Assembly (NCBI RefSeq): GCF_030864355.1
Contig: NC_083393.1
Location: 3,472,001 to 3,536,000, forward strand
DNA: 64,000 nt
From: Cutaneotrichosporon cavernicola
Taxonomy: Eukaryota; Basidiomycota; Tremellomycetes; Trichosporonales; Trichosporonaceae
Direction of reading: 5' to 3'
A model generated the notes under the pieces. The model was not told the origin of the DNA. It was given only the letters and a program-made list of their open reading frames with translations, and did not search any database. The translations under genes and the position numbers were made by a program. Of this stretch, positions 52,869 through 63,229 are shown in pieces (position 1 is the first letter of the stretch; every line of letters begins with the position of its first letter).

Positions 52869-54008
52869 ATGTCCTCCCTCGATGCGGGGATGTATCCCCA
52901 CCTCATATCCCTCATTGTCGACCTGGCGTCTCACGAGTCGCTCATCTACCTCCGCGCGACTTGCCGCGCATTCCGCATCCACGCCGACATGAACCTCAAC
53001 GCGGGGAGGCTTATCGTCACTCCGGTAGCCGCTGGGGAGCAGCGCGTCGTCGTTTCCTCGGAATGCGGGAGGATTCCAGCCTTTGCCGGCTGGGCTTTAT
53101 CCCCGCCACCGCCGAATATTGATGAGTTGGCGACTCCTAGCCATGACGATGAGGAGCCAGCACACCATGGACCGAATGACGACGATTCCGTTAAGTGCGT
53201 GACCGAGGAGAGTCGCAAGAGTGGTGCTGCCCCAGGCCCAATCCCCAAGGAAATGGACATGCCTTACGGCCCCGTTCCCAATCTGCGGTTTACGACTGCC
53301 ATCGACCTTTTGGGCGCCATTGGAAGGGAGTATACCCGCCGCCTGGTTACCAGCTACCCCATCGGAGGGAAGGCGTACCTGCGCGTCGTCGATCCCCACC
53401 AGCTCCCGCCCCGGATACCATGGAACATCTGCATAGGCGACATGTCTCTCGTCAAGTTCATCACACTCCCGGACATGATGATAGCCGATCGAATGATCCC
53501 CTCCAAGAGGGCCTTGGAGGTCCTCAACATCGCATACCACCCGCGAGACAATTACACTGCCAGTTACCTACGCGAGTCCAAAGGTTCCGATGCGCTGTCG
53601 TCGGTTTTTATTTTCCACCACGCTTCCAAGCCATGCTTGGGAGCGGCACCAGAAGACGAACTCGACTTTACCTCCCTCGTCATGTACAGTGAGGACGACA
53701 TGCTCGATATCGTGTTCAGCGGGATTGCCAGTAGTTTGGTGGATGGCATGAAGGTCACGGTTGTTGGAGTTGACGTGATTGCTGAATCGCGGTGGTTGAA
53801 GAACATGGACGAGAACTTAGTTGGCGTGGACGACCGGCATAACTTGCGGGTTCTCGTCTGGCTCCAGTGCTTCCAACCAGGCCGTTGGTCGTTGATAGAC
53901 CATGGTCACTGGCCAAACTTGGAGTTCAAGACGATGGACGAGTTCCTCGCGAGCGTGCCCGTGTCGCGTGACGCCGCACTGGAAACAACCCGGGAGGGTC
54001 GTCTGTGA
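52869..54008 (+). CDS. F-box-like family protein 7
   Basis: Single exon, 379 aa. It starts MSSLDAGMYPHLISLIVDLA, then SHESLIYLRATCRAFRIHAD and GRLIVTP. An acidic insert (residues 80-115) is followed by FTTAIDLLGAIG (second block), ALEVLNIAYHPRD with SSVFIFHHAS, then VTVVGVDVIAESRW and the C-terminal LEFKTMDEFLASVPVSRDAA. Among the more divergent copies: the strand block keeps position but few residues. No other domain. Confidence 0.72.
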   Translation: MSSLDAGMYPHLISLIVDLASHESLIYLRATCRAFRIHADMNLNAGRLIVTPVAAGEQRVVVSSECGRIPAFAGWALSPPPPNIDELATPSHDDEEPAHHGPNDDDSVKCVTEESRKSGAAPGPIPKEMDMPYGPVPNLRFTTAIDLLGAIGREYTRRLVTSYPIGGKAYLRVVDPHQLPPRIPWNICIGDMSLVKFITLPDMMIADRMIPSKRALEVLNIAYHPRDNYTASYLRESKGSDALSSVFIFHHASKPCLGAAPEDELDFTSLVMYSEDDMLDIVFSGIASSLVDGMKVTVVGVDVIAESRWLKNMDENLVGVDDRHNLRVLVWLQCFQPGRWSLIDHGHWPNLEFKTMDEFLASVPVSRDAALETTREGRL

Positions 54009-54493
54009 CACACTCACCTCGAGGTTTAGTTGTACATACCACTGTTGCCATGTAAGCTGTGTTGCGGCACTGCTGATTACACTGGGTCTGGGTGGCCTGG
54101 AACGACTGCTCTATCATAATGCGGAGTCTGTAACGTCTATGGACCTGTGTCTAATATCAGCTTTCACAACTCGGTGATAACTACACAGCCTCATTCGCCT
54201 TCCCACCCCGTAAGCCTTCCTCAATCCCCTTCTGGACCGAGAGAGAACTTGAATGTTATTGTTTTACCTGCCGAATCAGCGTGGCCCGTGCCCTCGTCCT
54301 CATCTGAAAGGCGCGGCTGGCTCTCGTGACGGCTTGGAGCTTGGCAACTTGGTCGTATTCTGACGGGAACAAATCAAAGCCACAATTTCAGAATCCATTC
54401 CGTTCTTGCCGAAAACCATCAACAACCTTCCAGAATAACTCGAACACTCGCACAACCTTCCAAGATGCCAACAACATCTAAAAAGCATTTGCT
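54009..54493. other. Intergenic, no gene seen
   Basis: About 480 bases between F-box-like 7 and tRNA-Ile. Confidence 0.5.
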
Positions 54494-54584
54494 TGACCAC
54501 TGACAGGATCGAACTGCCGACCTTTGCATTACTGATACGCGCTGCGTATTAGTACAATGCTCTAACCAGCTGAGCTAAGCGGCC
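54494..54584 (-). tRNA. tRNA-Ile (AAT), intron-containing
   Basis: Acceptor GGCCGCT/AGTGGTC (with G-U pairs), D-arm GCTCAGCTGGTTAGAGC, anticodon stem TTGTA/TGCAA, loop CT-AAT-A and an intron of about 17 nt, T-arm GGCAG-TTCGATC-CTGTC, A73. Confidence 0.88.
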
Positions 54585-54792
54585 GAACACGTTTGGGCGT
54601 TAGTTTGTAGGTCCTAGTCTTGGGGTCCTTGTGCCAAAGCCAAACCATTCTGCTGACCCTACTAGACAGTAATAGCTAGCAGCTAACAGAACGAAGAAGG
54701 GTAGATTGTAAATCAGTATGGGTGGATCGGTGGAGCCCTTGTAATGATGATCTTAGAAGGAGGGAAGAAATCCGACATTGTCGTGGATCGTG

Positions 54793-54881
54793 GGGCGTGT
54801 AGCTCAGTTGGTAGAGCGTTCCATTCGCATGGCTCGATCAGCGTCTTGGAAAGGTCTTTGGTTCGATTCCTAACTCGTCCA
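54793..54881 (+). tRNA. tRNA-Ala (CGC), intron-containing
   Basis: G3-U70 identity pair in acceptor GGGCGTG/CTCGTCC, D-arm GCTCAGTTGGTAGAGC, anticodon stem TTCCA/TGGAA perfect, loop TT-CGC-A followed by a 16-nt intron, T-loop TTCGATT, A73. Body very similar to the tRNA-Ala(AGC) gene at 44934-45014. Confidence 0.9.
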
Positions 54882-55649
54882 GAAAATCCACGTTTTTGAC
54901 AACGGGCGCGTTTGCAACTGTCCAAGAGCGGTGCAGAGTAGACGGCGCTGGTACACTTTTGTGCATCACGGATGCATGATCCCGAACCGTCCCCGGTTGG
55001 ATGCTAATACCTCGTCGTCTTCTGCGGACGTTCTGTTCCGCATCGCAAGATGCCCCTCGGCCATTAATCCTTGACCAGCCGCAAAACTGTACCCCTCTGG
55101 CACTACTCTACGTCTCAGACAACCTGACCCGTCTCGCTGACTGATCTCTACTTGGCGTTGGTGACGTCACAGACTCCAATACAAACTCACCAAGTTCACT
55201 AGTCCCCCGACGTGGGGTTTCGGAGCCCTCCGATTCGTGCACATGCCCACCTCTGCCCAACATCCACAAGGCTTCGCCGGCCGCGGGATGTTAGAATCCC
55301 GTCCATTCCGCTCTGCAGTTAGTATGGCAGAACGAAGGTTCGACTTGGCATCAATCCGGATGGGCGGGCCGGCGGCCCGGCGTGCTATTCCCAGCTCCAA
55401 CGATATGACCTAGCTCCAGCGATATGACAGTCATGTTCAAGCATGCTCTATGCTGCGTTGTGCTCACAGCTCAGAGGTATCTCTCAGACGAGGAACGAGG
55501 ATACCTATGACTAAGACTATGACTCCACGGGCCGGATTCCGGGGCCTGGCGGATGGACTTCGCCGAAAGGCCAACAACCGGGCCGATGGGCCATCACCAA
55601 CGGCCTGGCAAGATATAAGCTGACCTCGACGGAGAGCTGACCCATCTCA
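54882..55649. other. Intergenic, promoter of the polygalacturonase gene
   Basis: About 770 bases. A TATATAA-like GATATAAG lies some 37 bases before the ATG at 55650. No gene seen. Confidence 0.5.
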
Positions 55650-57111
55650 ATGAGCAATATGCGCTTCCTCGCCCTCTTAGCTGTACTCGCTACCCTCGGC
55701 CTCGCCCAACCGGTCACGCCCACGCCGCGTGGAGCTGAGCACGCACGGCCGACATGTGTGGTCGAGCACGCGGATGGCGGAGACGACACACCTAATGTCC
55801 ACAAGGCGGTTGAGGCTTGTCGGTCTGGCGGTGTTATTCACTTTGCGTCCGGTGTCGACTAGTGAGCTCCCATCATTTGCGTTTACTCCTCTCTCCCCAC
55901 CCCCCACCCCCCGCTTATCACTCCAGCCAAATCCTCACACCGGTGCAGATGCAGAATCTCACCGACGTTGAGATCCGGGTCGAAGGCAATCTCCACCTCC
56001 CGCAGGACATGGAGGTCGTGCGAACCAAGGTGGCCGCCGACGCAGGTCTCATGCTCACGGGCATGCGGTGGTTCTCTTTCGGGGGCAAAAACGTTCGTTA
56101 TGTCGGCACGACGAATGTGACTGGCGGCTGGATCGAGGGATACGGCCAGCAGTACTGGGATGCCAACCCGGCCAACGGGACGGGTATCGACAACCGGCCC
56201 AAGCTCATCATGTGGGAGCTCGAGGACTCGTCCATCACCCACCTCAAGATCCGCAAGCCACCCGCGTGGGTCAGCAGCATCAGCGGTAACAACATCGATG
56301 TCCGCGATGTGTATATCGATGCTTCGACAAGGCCGGGCGGCGGTTTCCCTTTCAACACAGACGGGTTCGATGTCGCGGCGACGAATATCCAGTTCCACGA
56401 TATGACGATTTTGAATGGAGACGACGCGATTGCCATCCAGGCCGGCGCGGAGAATGTTCTCGTTGAAAACGTGTATGCTGGTGGACCAGGGTGTCATGGC
56501 ATGAGCATTGGGTCATTGGGGAGAGACAATACACAGTGGGTAAGCGTCAAGAATATCCATTTCAAGGATATTACCATGGTTGGGGCGGTTTATGCTGCAC
56601 GCTTCAAGTCCTACGAGGGGGGACAGGGTCTCGTCGAGAACATCACTTGGGAGAACTTCAAGATCGAGAACGTCACCATCCCAATCTACGTCACCCAGAC
56701 GTACCACAAGTGAGCTCTCCCCCCTCCCCCCTTCATTGCTGACGATACAGCCAGGGCTCGCTCCAGACCCAGAACGGGCAGGAGGTCAAGACCAATGTCA
56801 CGGGCCAGGCGGTCCAGATGCAGAACTTTACGTGGAAGAACTGGCGCGGTTCCATCAACACTTTCCACCCAGGAGATGCGAGTTGCGCCTCCACACCTTG
56901 CTGGTATGATGTCCCTGGGGCGACGGGGTCCGAGGCGGTGATTATGACGTGCGCAAACGCCGACTCGTGCCGCGGATTCAATGTCGAGAACGTCCAGGTC
57001 ATCCCACAGGATTACTCCGACCCAAGCATTATGTGCACCAACGTTGGCACTGCGTCCAACCCCGAGTTCGGCATCGACTGTGTCAACGGGACGTTCGTTC
57101 CGCGCCCATGA
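55650..57111 (+). CDS. Secreted GH28 polygalacturonase, probably exo-acting
   Basis: Exons 55650-55861, 55927-56709, 56751-57111 (451 aa). Signal peptide MRFLALLAVLATLGLA, cleaved before a TPTPRG stretch. GH28 motifs in order: FNTDGFD, NGDDAIAI with catalytic Asp pair, GPGCHGMSIGSLG with the catalytic-site His, then AARFKSYEGGQG in place of the usual R-I-K. Parallel beta-helix coils with many N-x-T sites follow, and six cysteines near the C-terminus. Exo-PGs release galacturonic acid from pectin outside the cell; the C-H-G-x-S-I-G-S-L-G form favours exo-action. ATG at 55659 is an equally possible start. Confidence 0.9.
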
Positions 57112-57472
57112 GGGGAGGATGAGATTTCGGGGTTTAAAAGGTTGTTCTAGGAGGGGCAGAAGATGTGATTGTCCGCTGGATTATTGGAGCCGGGAAGAGG
57201 ATGGTCTGAAGTGAGCCGGCCTTGAGAGAGATATCAGCCGCAGCGCTGCGGATGGGTTGCAACCTAAGTTCATCTCTGTGGCCCATCGATTGGACAGAGA
57301 CCTCATTGTGATCACAGGAGTTGGTAGGTAAGTGGATGTGGGTTTGAAGGGCAGAGTGGGAGAGGGCTTTACACGGGCTGTCTAGCTGCCTACGGGAAAC
57401 CATGCGTCTGGGTGCCTGGTGCCCGAATCGATGCATGTGCGAGAATCTCCAAATTTCCGAGTCCGCGCACAA
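57112..57472. other. Convergent spacer
   Basis: About 360 bases between the polygalacturonase and the two-span membrane protein. No feature recognised. Confidence 0.5.
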
Positions 57473-58040
57473 TCATTCAGCAAGTACAACCAGAACGAGC
57501 GCAAACCCAACCCCAAGCGCAACGCCAAACATGAGCCCGCTGCGAGACTGGACACTGGCCTCCTCGGCAGCCTCCTCGAAAGCCTGGTGTCAACTCTTCC
57601 TGTTCTCTCAAGGGACACACCAAATCCACGAGCGCCACCAAGTCACTCGCCCCGCTTGGGAAGCGGCACCTATCATTGGCAACGAGGGTCGGTCTAGGTC
57701 TTCCCTTCTGATTGAAAGTACCCAGTGCTGCCACGTGGTGGTAAGGTGCGTCGATCAGAGCGTGGAGGAGTGCTGCTTCTGCGTCGGCGTGGGCTTTGGC
57801 CGTTTGGTAGGCTGCTAGTTCGTCGTCGCGTGCAGATTCGGTAATGCACACTTGAACCATCAGGTACTCAAGGGCGGCGAGGGACGCATGGACCTGTTCG
57901 CGGGCGGAGGTGTCGTGGTCTCTGCAGAGGAGGATGGCGAGGATGAGGGCCCCTACGAGGAGGAGGGATAGGAGGCCAACAGGGCTCTGAGGGAGTGGTG
58001 GAGAGGGGACGTGGGCCAGCGTAGTAGAAAAATGGTACAT
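57473..58040 (-). CDS. Small membrane protein with two predicted spans, unknown
   Basis: Minus-strand exons 58040-57621 and 57583-57473 (176 aa). An N-terminal hydrophobic segment (GLLSLLLVGALILAILLC) and a C-terminal one (FGVALGVGFALVLVVLAE) flank a hydrophilic Ala/Glu-rich helical middle. Removal of a 37-nt intron (57584-57620, GTGTGT donor, GTTGAC branch) creates the second span; without it the frame runs into a Cys/Gly-rich stretch that looks non-coding. No family is recognised. Both ends hydrophobic with polar centre suggests a hairpin in an internal membrane. Confidence 0.5.
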
Positions 58041-59426
58041 GGTGGAGTGGGCGATTGAGTGTGCAGCTGCCAACTAGGCTGTTGAATGATGGGAGTTTCT
58101 TTTCATGCTAGCTCCTCATGTCCGTGCGTGCGCGAGCCCACATTCTCAGTCACCCACTGATTGTAACTTGTAAACAATCTAGGTGAGTATTACAACCGGA
58201 ACAACTGGTCACGTTTCCCTGGCTCCCTGTGGTATATGAGTTCGGAGAAACCTGTGCGAATCCACTACAGTGGTGAGAACGTGCGAAGCACGTCCTCATG
58301 TTGTGGAGGGGAATGCGACGAGCCAGACATGTAGACGATATCGACGGGGACGTTCAGTGGCGTCCCAGACGGAATCGTCGCAACGTCATTTTCAAAGCTT
58401 GAGATGATCCAATGGCATCAGATGCTGAGGGAGGTGCATGCCCGCCTCGGTCTGGTCTTGTTTTGCCACGGTCGTCTGGGGATTCCGCGCCCGCAACCTT
58501 TCGCGTAAAAACCGGATTGGCCCTTTGCACTCGAACCACAGCGTGCCTGGGAGAGAGCCAGAGAGGCAGAATGCGATTGCTGATGTCCTCTGAAGAGAGT
58601 TGGCTCGTTCAGAGCTGAATGTGCCGTTTCATTGCCGTCTCCTTGGAATGATGGCGCACGGGCTCCTCAAGTGGGTTTCAGCAGCCCTCGATAGGGCCAG
58701 AGCCTGGCTTGCAGGGGGAGAGCCCAGGGCATGCGTCTTTTCACACCGCCGAATGCCTCAACAACGAGGAGATTGAACACATCTCTTGAACCCAGGCTGT
58801 TACTGCGTCTCGTGGTGTGTGTCCGCCATCGGCTCTCACGCGACGGCGTCCTCGATCATCTGGAGCATACACATCTTTCCGGACGTTCCGCTTGAAGGTC
58901 ATTCGTCTTTATGGCTATCATCCCTAAACACGGATCGGTTCTGAGAGGAAGACGAGAGTGACGAGGACGAAGGACGAGGAGGAGGACGAAGGACGACGAG
59001 GCATGAGGGAGTACATGGGGTTGTGTAGTCGATGGCAAGCCGTACTCTCGGGAAGGAGACAGTTTCCACCGTTTCTGAGTTGAGTAGTTGAGTCTGAGGA
59101 GACAGTTGCGAGGGGGCTTCTGAGGAGGAGAGAAGTGTTGTTGAAACGAGAGGTTTAAGGAAGAGAGGATGATAGAAGAATGAGACGATATCGAGGGAAG
59201 GTCACCAAATGCAGAGACTGTAAGACTGTCGAGCTGTCCATTAGGGGTATAAGCGGACCGGCTGTCAAGAAAAGTTTATGATAACGCTACCTCTTCCAGG
59301 CTGCACAGAATGATCAAATTGAGCAGTGGGATTTCAATACTACTTTTTGGTCAACAGGTGGAACAAGCTTTCGACCTGGAGGTGACTCACCAAGACGAAG
59401 CTAGACTAGGATACTCAAGCAAGAAG
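58041..59426. other. Long intergenic region, no gene seen
   Basis: About 1.4 kb. A purine-rich GAGGACGAAGGAC repeat region lies near 58945-59005. No ORF with motif or splice support. Confidence 0.45.
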
Positions 59427-60449
59427 CTACAACTCACCACTCTGGCACGTTTCCACAGCCGCCCGCTCCGGCCCCACCATCTCATGATACTCCTCGAGCG
59501 ACAAGAACTTGATGCGATCAAGAATGTGTGCGACGCGTCGGTATCCCATCGTTCCAAACAGGTGTTGAATAACCTGGGAGCAGAGGGTGAGAAACACCCC
59601 CAAAGGATCTTGCTCAAATAAGAGGCCGTTGATATTCACCCTCTGCATACAGGTCAGTGCGTTGATCCCGACGATAGTCGTGTCGACCATGTCGTGGTAA
59701 AGATCTATCACAATGATTTTGATAAGATCGTATAGCAGCCTACTGGCATCGTAGAAGTCATGGTTGGTCTTGGCGTGTGGAGTGACCCAGACATCTGGGG
59801 ATCCCGGACGGAAAACATAAACAACCTTACGGGAGAAAAGAGGGTGCAGGTAGGGGATTTCGAGGCAGTCCTCTTCGTGCACGTGTAGAGCGTGGTGGCT
59901 GTTGAGGGTGATGTTGAATACCGTGCGTTTCCGTCTTGACATTTTTGACTCAGGTATTGACAGTGGTGCGTAGAGGAAGTGAGAGAGGGACGTGAAACGC
60001 ACCAGTGTGTGGGCCGTCAGAGCAAAGCCATTGGGAATGTTGTTGTACGAGTCATGCCCCTCTGCGTCGCGAATGAAACGGATGGTTAGAGGTGGAGTGC
60101 CGCTGGAGAGAAGGTGATCGATTTGACAGATTATGTCAGGTCCAACAATGTCGACGCAGTTGAGTTTATTGAGAGGTAGACGCCTCTGTGGCAAAGTGGA
60201 GTCCAGAAGAGCCCATGACGCACAAGCCGGGAGTGCGCCGAAGTTGGAAGAGAGGATGATTCCGTGAGGAATTGAGGTGTCGCGTGCGACAACGAGTCGG
60301 TTGGAGCAGAGAAGGTTGTCGACTCGATGGAGGAAGGTGTGACAGGTAGCACGAAAGCGGAGTAGGGTGTGGCGCGAGGAGTAGAGGGTGATTAGGTCCA
60401 GGATGTGAGGGTACGCCGAGTGGTCGAGGATACTGTTGCCAGGTAACAT
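59427..60449 (-). CDS. F-box-like family protein 8
   Basis: Single exon, 340 aa. The start at 60449 (MLPGNSILDHSAYPHI) was chosen over in-frame codons up to 60533 by analogy with paralogues. F-box-like: AYPHILDLITLYSSRHTLLR, FRATCHTFLHRVDNLL. Second block NCVDIVGPD, strand block RTVFNITLNSHHALHVHEED with KVVYVFRPGSPD, TTIVGINALTCM, then DRIKFLSLEEYHEMVGPERA and a short SGEL end. Head-to-head with copy 9; the two share the unusual GPERAA-x-ET...SG-x-L ending and so are probably the product of an inverted duplication. Confidence 0.78.
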   Translation of the reverse strand: MLPGNSILDHSAYPHILDLITLYSSRHTLLRFRATCHTFLHRVDNLLCSNRLVVARDTSIPHGIILSSNFGALPACASWALLDSTLPQRRLPLNKLNCVDIVGPDIICQIDHLLSSGTPPLTIRFIRDAEGHDSYNNIPNGFALTAHTLVRFTSLSHFLYAPLSIPESKMSRRKRTVFNITLNSHHALHVHEEDCLEIPYLHPLFSRKVVYVFRPGSPDVWVTPHAKTNHDFYDASRLLYDLIKIIVIDLYHDMVDTTIVGINALTCMQRVNINGLLFEQDPLGVFLTLCSQVIQHLFGTMGYRRVAHILDRIKFLSLEEYHEMVGPERAAVETCQSGEL

Positions 60450-61018
60450 GGTGATGAAGACTGAATAGCACACAAGTTCAGACGGTAGAGTGTAGTATGT
60501 AGTATAAATGAGTACAAGTGAGAGGAAGAGCAACGTTAAGAGCTCAAACTACAGTTAAAAAGGTTGTGATTGATGCCCAACCAACCATGGCCAACCAGCG
60601 TGTTCTGGCCACGCAACACCACCCTTGGGTGAAGAGTGAATTGGCGAGCCATTCAGTTCAAGCTACGCTTCCTTCCTACAATTCTACAACCCAATCTCAT
60701 TCTGCAAGACACATCCACCTCGTTTCGTGACCACTCAGTTGTTCTTTCCACATGCTGCCCAGCTACCACCTTGCTCATCATAGTCTCAGACCTGGACCTC
60801 TGCTTCACCATTGAGCTAAACACTCTTACTGTATCTCTGGTCCATCTGAAGAATGTGCAACTTACAGGAGACTGACTTGACAATGACAATGACAACGCAC
60901 GATAGAGATGATATAGACGCACAGCGTTGACGGAATCAAATACTGTATCATTCTTGTTCCTCGAACCAAAGCGCAACCTTCCTTCCCAGCACCTGTTCTC
61001 CCTCAACCCGACACCAAC
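60450..61018. promoter_or_regulatory. Divergent promoter of F-box-like copies 8 and 9
   Basis: 569 bases between head-to-head paralogues. No separate gene. Confidence 0.5.
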
Positions 61019-62068
61019 ATGCTCGACTCGCAAATGTACCCTCATCTTCTCGACCTCATCGCTGAAAATGCACCCTACGCTGTGCTGGTACGGCTGCGTG
61101 CATGCTCTCGCGCACTTCGCGTCCTTGCGGACAAGCTCCTGAATGGCCCGCGGCTCATCCTCAGCTCGTCGATGTCGTGCAAATCGGTAGTGTCCTGTCC
61201 TGGCGGAAAGGTCCCGGCATTCTCCTTGGGTTTGTCTAGTGCATCGTCCCCCGATGTCGATCTCTCGCTACTGCGTGTAGTCGACATTGTCGGGCCAGCC
61301 TTCCGGCACAACCTTGGCATGCTCTCGTACGCCCAGTGTCCGAACGGCTACACGCTCCGCTTCATCTCCAGTACAGGGGATTGTGATGCGCTCGCACCCT
61401 TGCCTTCACATTCGTTTGGAATCCCGGATCACGTACACACGATTGTGTGCTGGGTTTCTCTACCCAGCCTCATACTTCACTTGGACGAAGCATCCTCAAT
61501 CTTCCAGCACTGTACGCCGGAGCGACTGGTCGTAAATGTGCTCTTCAACGTTGACGATGTAATTGAAGCGATTTACCAACCCTACGCCCTACCTAGCATG
61601 GCGGCGGAGATTGTCTATGTCTTCCACTCAAGCGAGGCGACGAATCGCTATGAACAGACCAACTGTGATTATGATTCCGAACACCGCCCGGGCGGCTTCT
61701 TCGCACCGCCTAATTCACGGCGTGATCCGGGCAAGTGGCCGTCGTACGGGTTGTACCAGCTTCTCAATGAGCTAGCAACGGCCCTCATGTTGACACTCCA
61801 GAACGGTGGTCCCGTCATCGTGGTCAACGTCGAGGCGCTCGCCAGTCCGTGGCTCGAAGGCGGGGGCGATGATAACCCCCAGAGCAACTTTTATATGCGC
61901 TGCGCAATGGCCGCGCAGGATGTGGACGTCGATGATACGGGAGTGGTGGACGCCGACGCGGTGACGGACGCTCTGGACGCGATCGAGTTCTATTCTCTGG
62001 ACGAGTACCGCGCCGAGATTGGACCAGAGCGGGCTGCCATCGAGACGACACTGAGCGGTGGGTTGTAA
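61019..62068 (+). CDS. F-box-like family protein 9
   Basis: Single exon, 349 aa. It starts MLDSQMYPHLLDLIAENAPY, then LVRLRACSRALRVLADKLL. Second block LRVVDIVGPA, strand block ERLVVNVLFNVDDVIEAIYQ with AEIVYVFHSSEA, then VIVVNVEALASPWLEG, and IEFYSLDEYRAEIGPERAAI ending SGGL. An Asp-rich loop (DVDVDDTGVVDAD) lies before the C-terminal motif. Partner of copy 8 across a 569-base divergent promoter. Confidence 0.8.
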   Translation: MLDSQMYPHLLDLIAENAPYAVLVRLRACSRALRVLADKLLNGPRLILSSSMSCKSVVSCPGGKVPAFSLGLSSASSPDVDLSLLRVVDIVGPAFRHNLGMLSYAQCPNGYTLRFISSTGDCDALAPLPSHSFGIPDHVHTIVCWVSLPSLILHLDEASSIFQHCTPERLVVNVLFNVDDVIEAIYQPYALPSMAAEIVYVFHSSEATNRYEQTNCDYDSEHRPGGFFAPPNSRRDPGKWPSYGLYQLLNELATALMLTLQNGGPVIVVNVEALASPWLEGGGDDNPQSNFYMRCAMAAQDVDVDDTGVVDADAVTDALDAIEFYSLDEYRAEIGPERAAIETTLSGGL

Positions 62069-62409
62069 GGAGGTTGTTGGCGGCGGATGGAATAGAGAAA
62101 CCAAGATGTCATTCTGCGTTGTAGGACCGATTGAAGCCGACTTAGTGGTGACTGGCGGGGCGGAAACGCGGCACGAAGAGGTGATGGAGAGAGTTTGACC
62201 CCATTTTGCATGCGGCCTGGTGATGAGCATGTGTCACATGAGAAACCATAGCGTGAGCTTGGAGCGGAGGGATGGGGGCTCACAAGCCGGCGAATCTGGA
62301 CGACTCGGTCGCTGATCGTCGACCGTCGAGCTGGCTCGGATCCACCCTCTAAGCACGACCCCTCTAACGTCCAAAAGCATCCAAAAGGTGGATGCTTCGA
62401 ACACCCTCG
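62069..62409. other. Intergenic, no gene seen
   Basis: 3' flank of F-box-like copy 9. Confidence 0.5.
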
Positions 62410-62522
62410 TTCTCCACCAGGGAGTTGAACCCTGCTCTTTCGCGGTCATGCCATGCTCCATGAAGGAACTCCGGCAGCTCTCGACTGAGAGGCGAATATA
62501 CTAACCGATATACTAGTGAAGA
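62410..62522 (-). tRNA. tRNA-Glu (CTC) with a long intron
   Basis: Acceptor TCTTCAC/GTGGAGA pairs throughout (one U-G), D-arm GTATATCGGTTAGTAT typical of Glu/Asp tRNAs, anticodon stem TTCGC/GCGAA, loop CT-CTC-A then an intron of about 41 nt, T-arm CAGGG-TTCAACT-CCCTG, A73. The intron nearly doubles the gene length. Confidence 0.8.
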
Positions 62523-63229
62523 GGCGTTGAAACCTTAACGAGTTGGAGCCGCCAGATTCGTCGGGGAGGTCTGCGGGTACGGCAGGTGCCAGCGCTGCGG
62601 TCCCGTAGTGGATTTGCATAAAACGGTAGTTACGGGATATGGCTCTTTGTGTCCAGAGGTCGGTGCGTAGGGAGGCGCAGGCACAGAGTAGTGGCCTGCA
62701 AACTGACGTCGTTCATTACTGATGAACTTGCGTAATTGGGATAGGGCTGGATAGCTGGACCAAGGTCAATCCGTGAGAGAGAGGCCTACATGTATCGGGG
62801 TACACCACTTCACAGCCTTGGGGGTGGAATCAGCGACTCTGAGAAAAACGATACAACCTTGACGCTCGTGAGGTTGGATTGCGGAATGTGGAATGTGGAA
62901 TGCGAAATGGCGGAATGGCGGAACCGGATAACAAGCTTAATCCCATCGACTAAACACGGCTCAGCGGACAATGTAGGGCAGTTTCCCCGCTGTGCCTTCG
63001 ATACACTCGTGCGCTCATCCGCAACCTCCGGGACCTGTGCGGAATATCTGCCGTGTTACATTACTTGTTGGCCGGTAGTGCGTGTCCTCAACCTCTGGTC
63101 GCATCCGGGCGATAATGTGGCATCGGCCGCAGTTCGGGATGGAGCTGTGCGTCCCCCGATCTTCCGAGTCGGTGTGGATCTTTCATCAGACCTATACCGG
63201 TTGTACCCAAGTTTTCGCGGCGGGACTAT
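62523..63229. other. Intergenic, no gene seen
   Basis: About 700 bases. An ORF at 62790-63266 (plus) has no recognised feature. Confidence 0.4.

Noticed and set aside
60815..60850. D-arm-like TTTAGCTCAATGGTGAAGC on the minus strand
   Set aside because: No T-arm or pairing acceptor stem within 120 bases.
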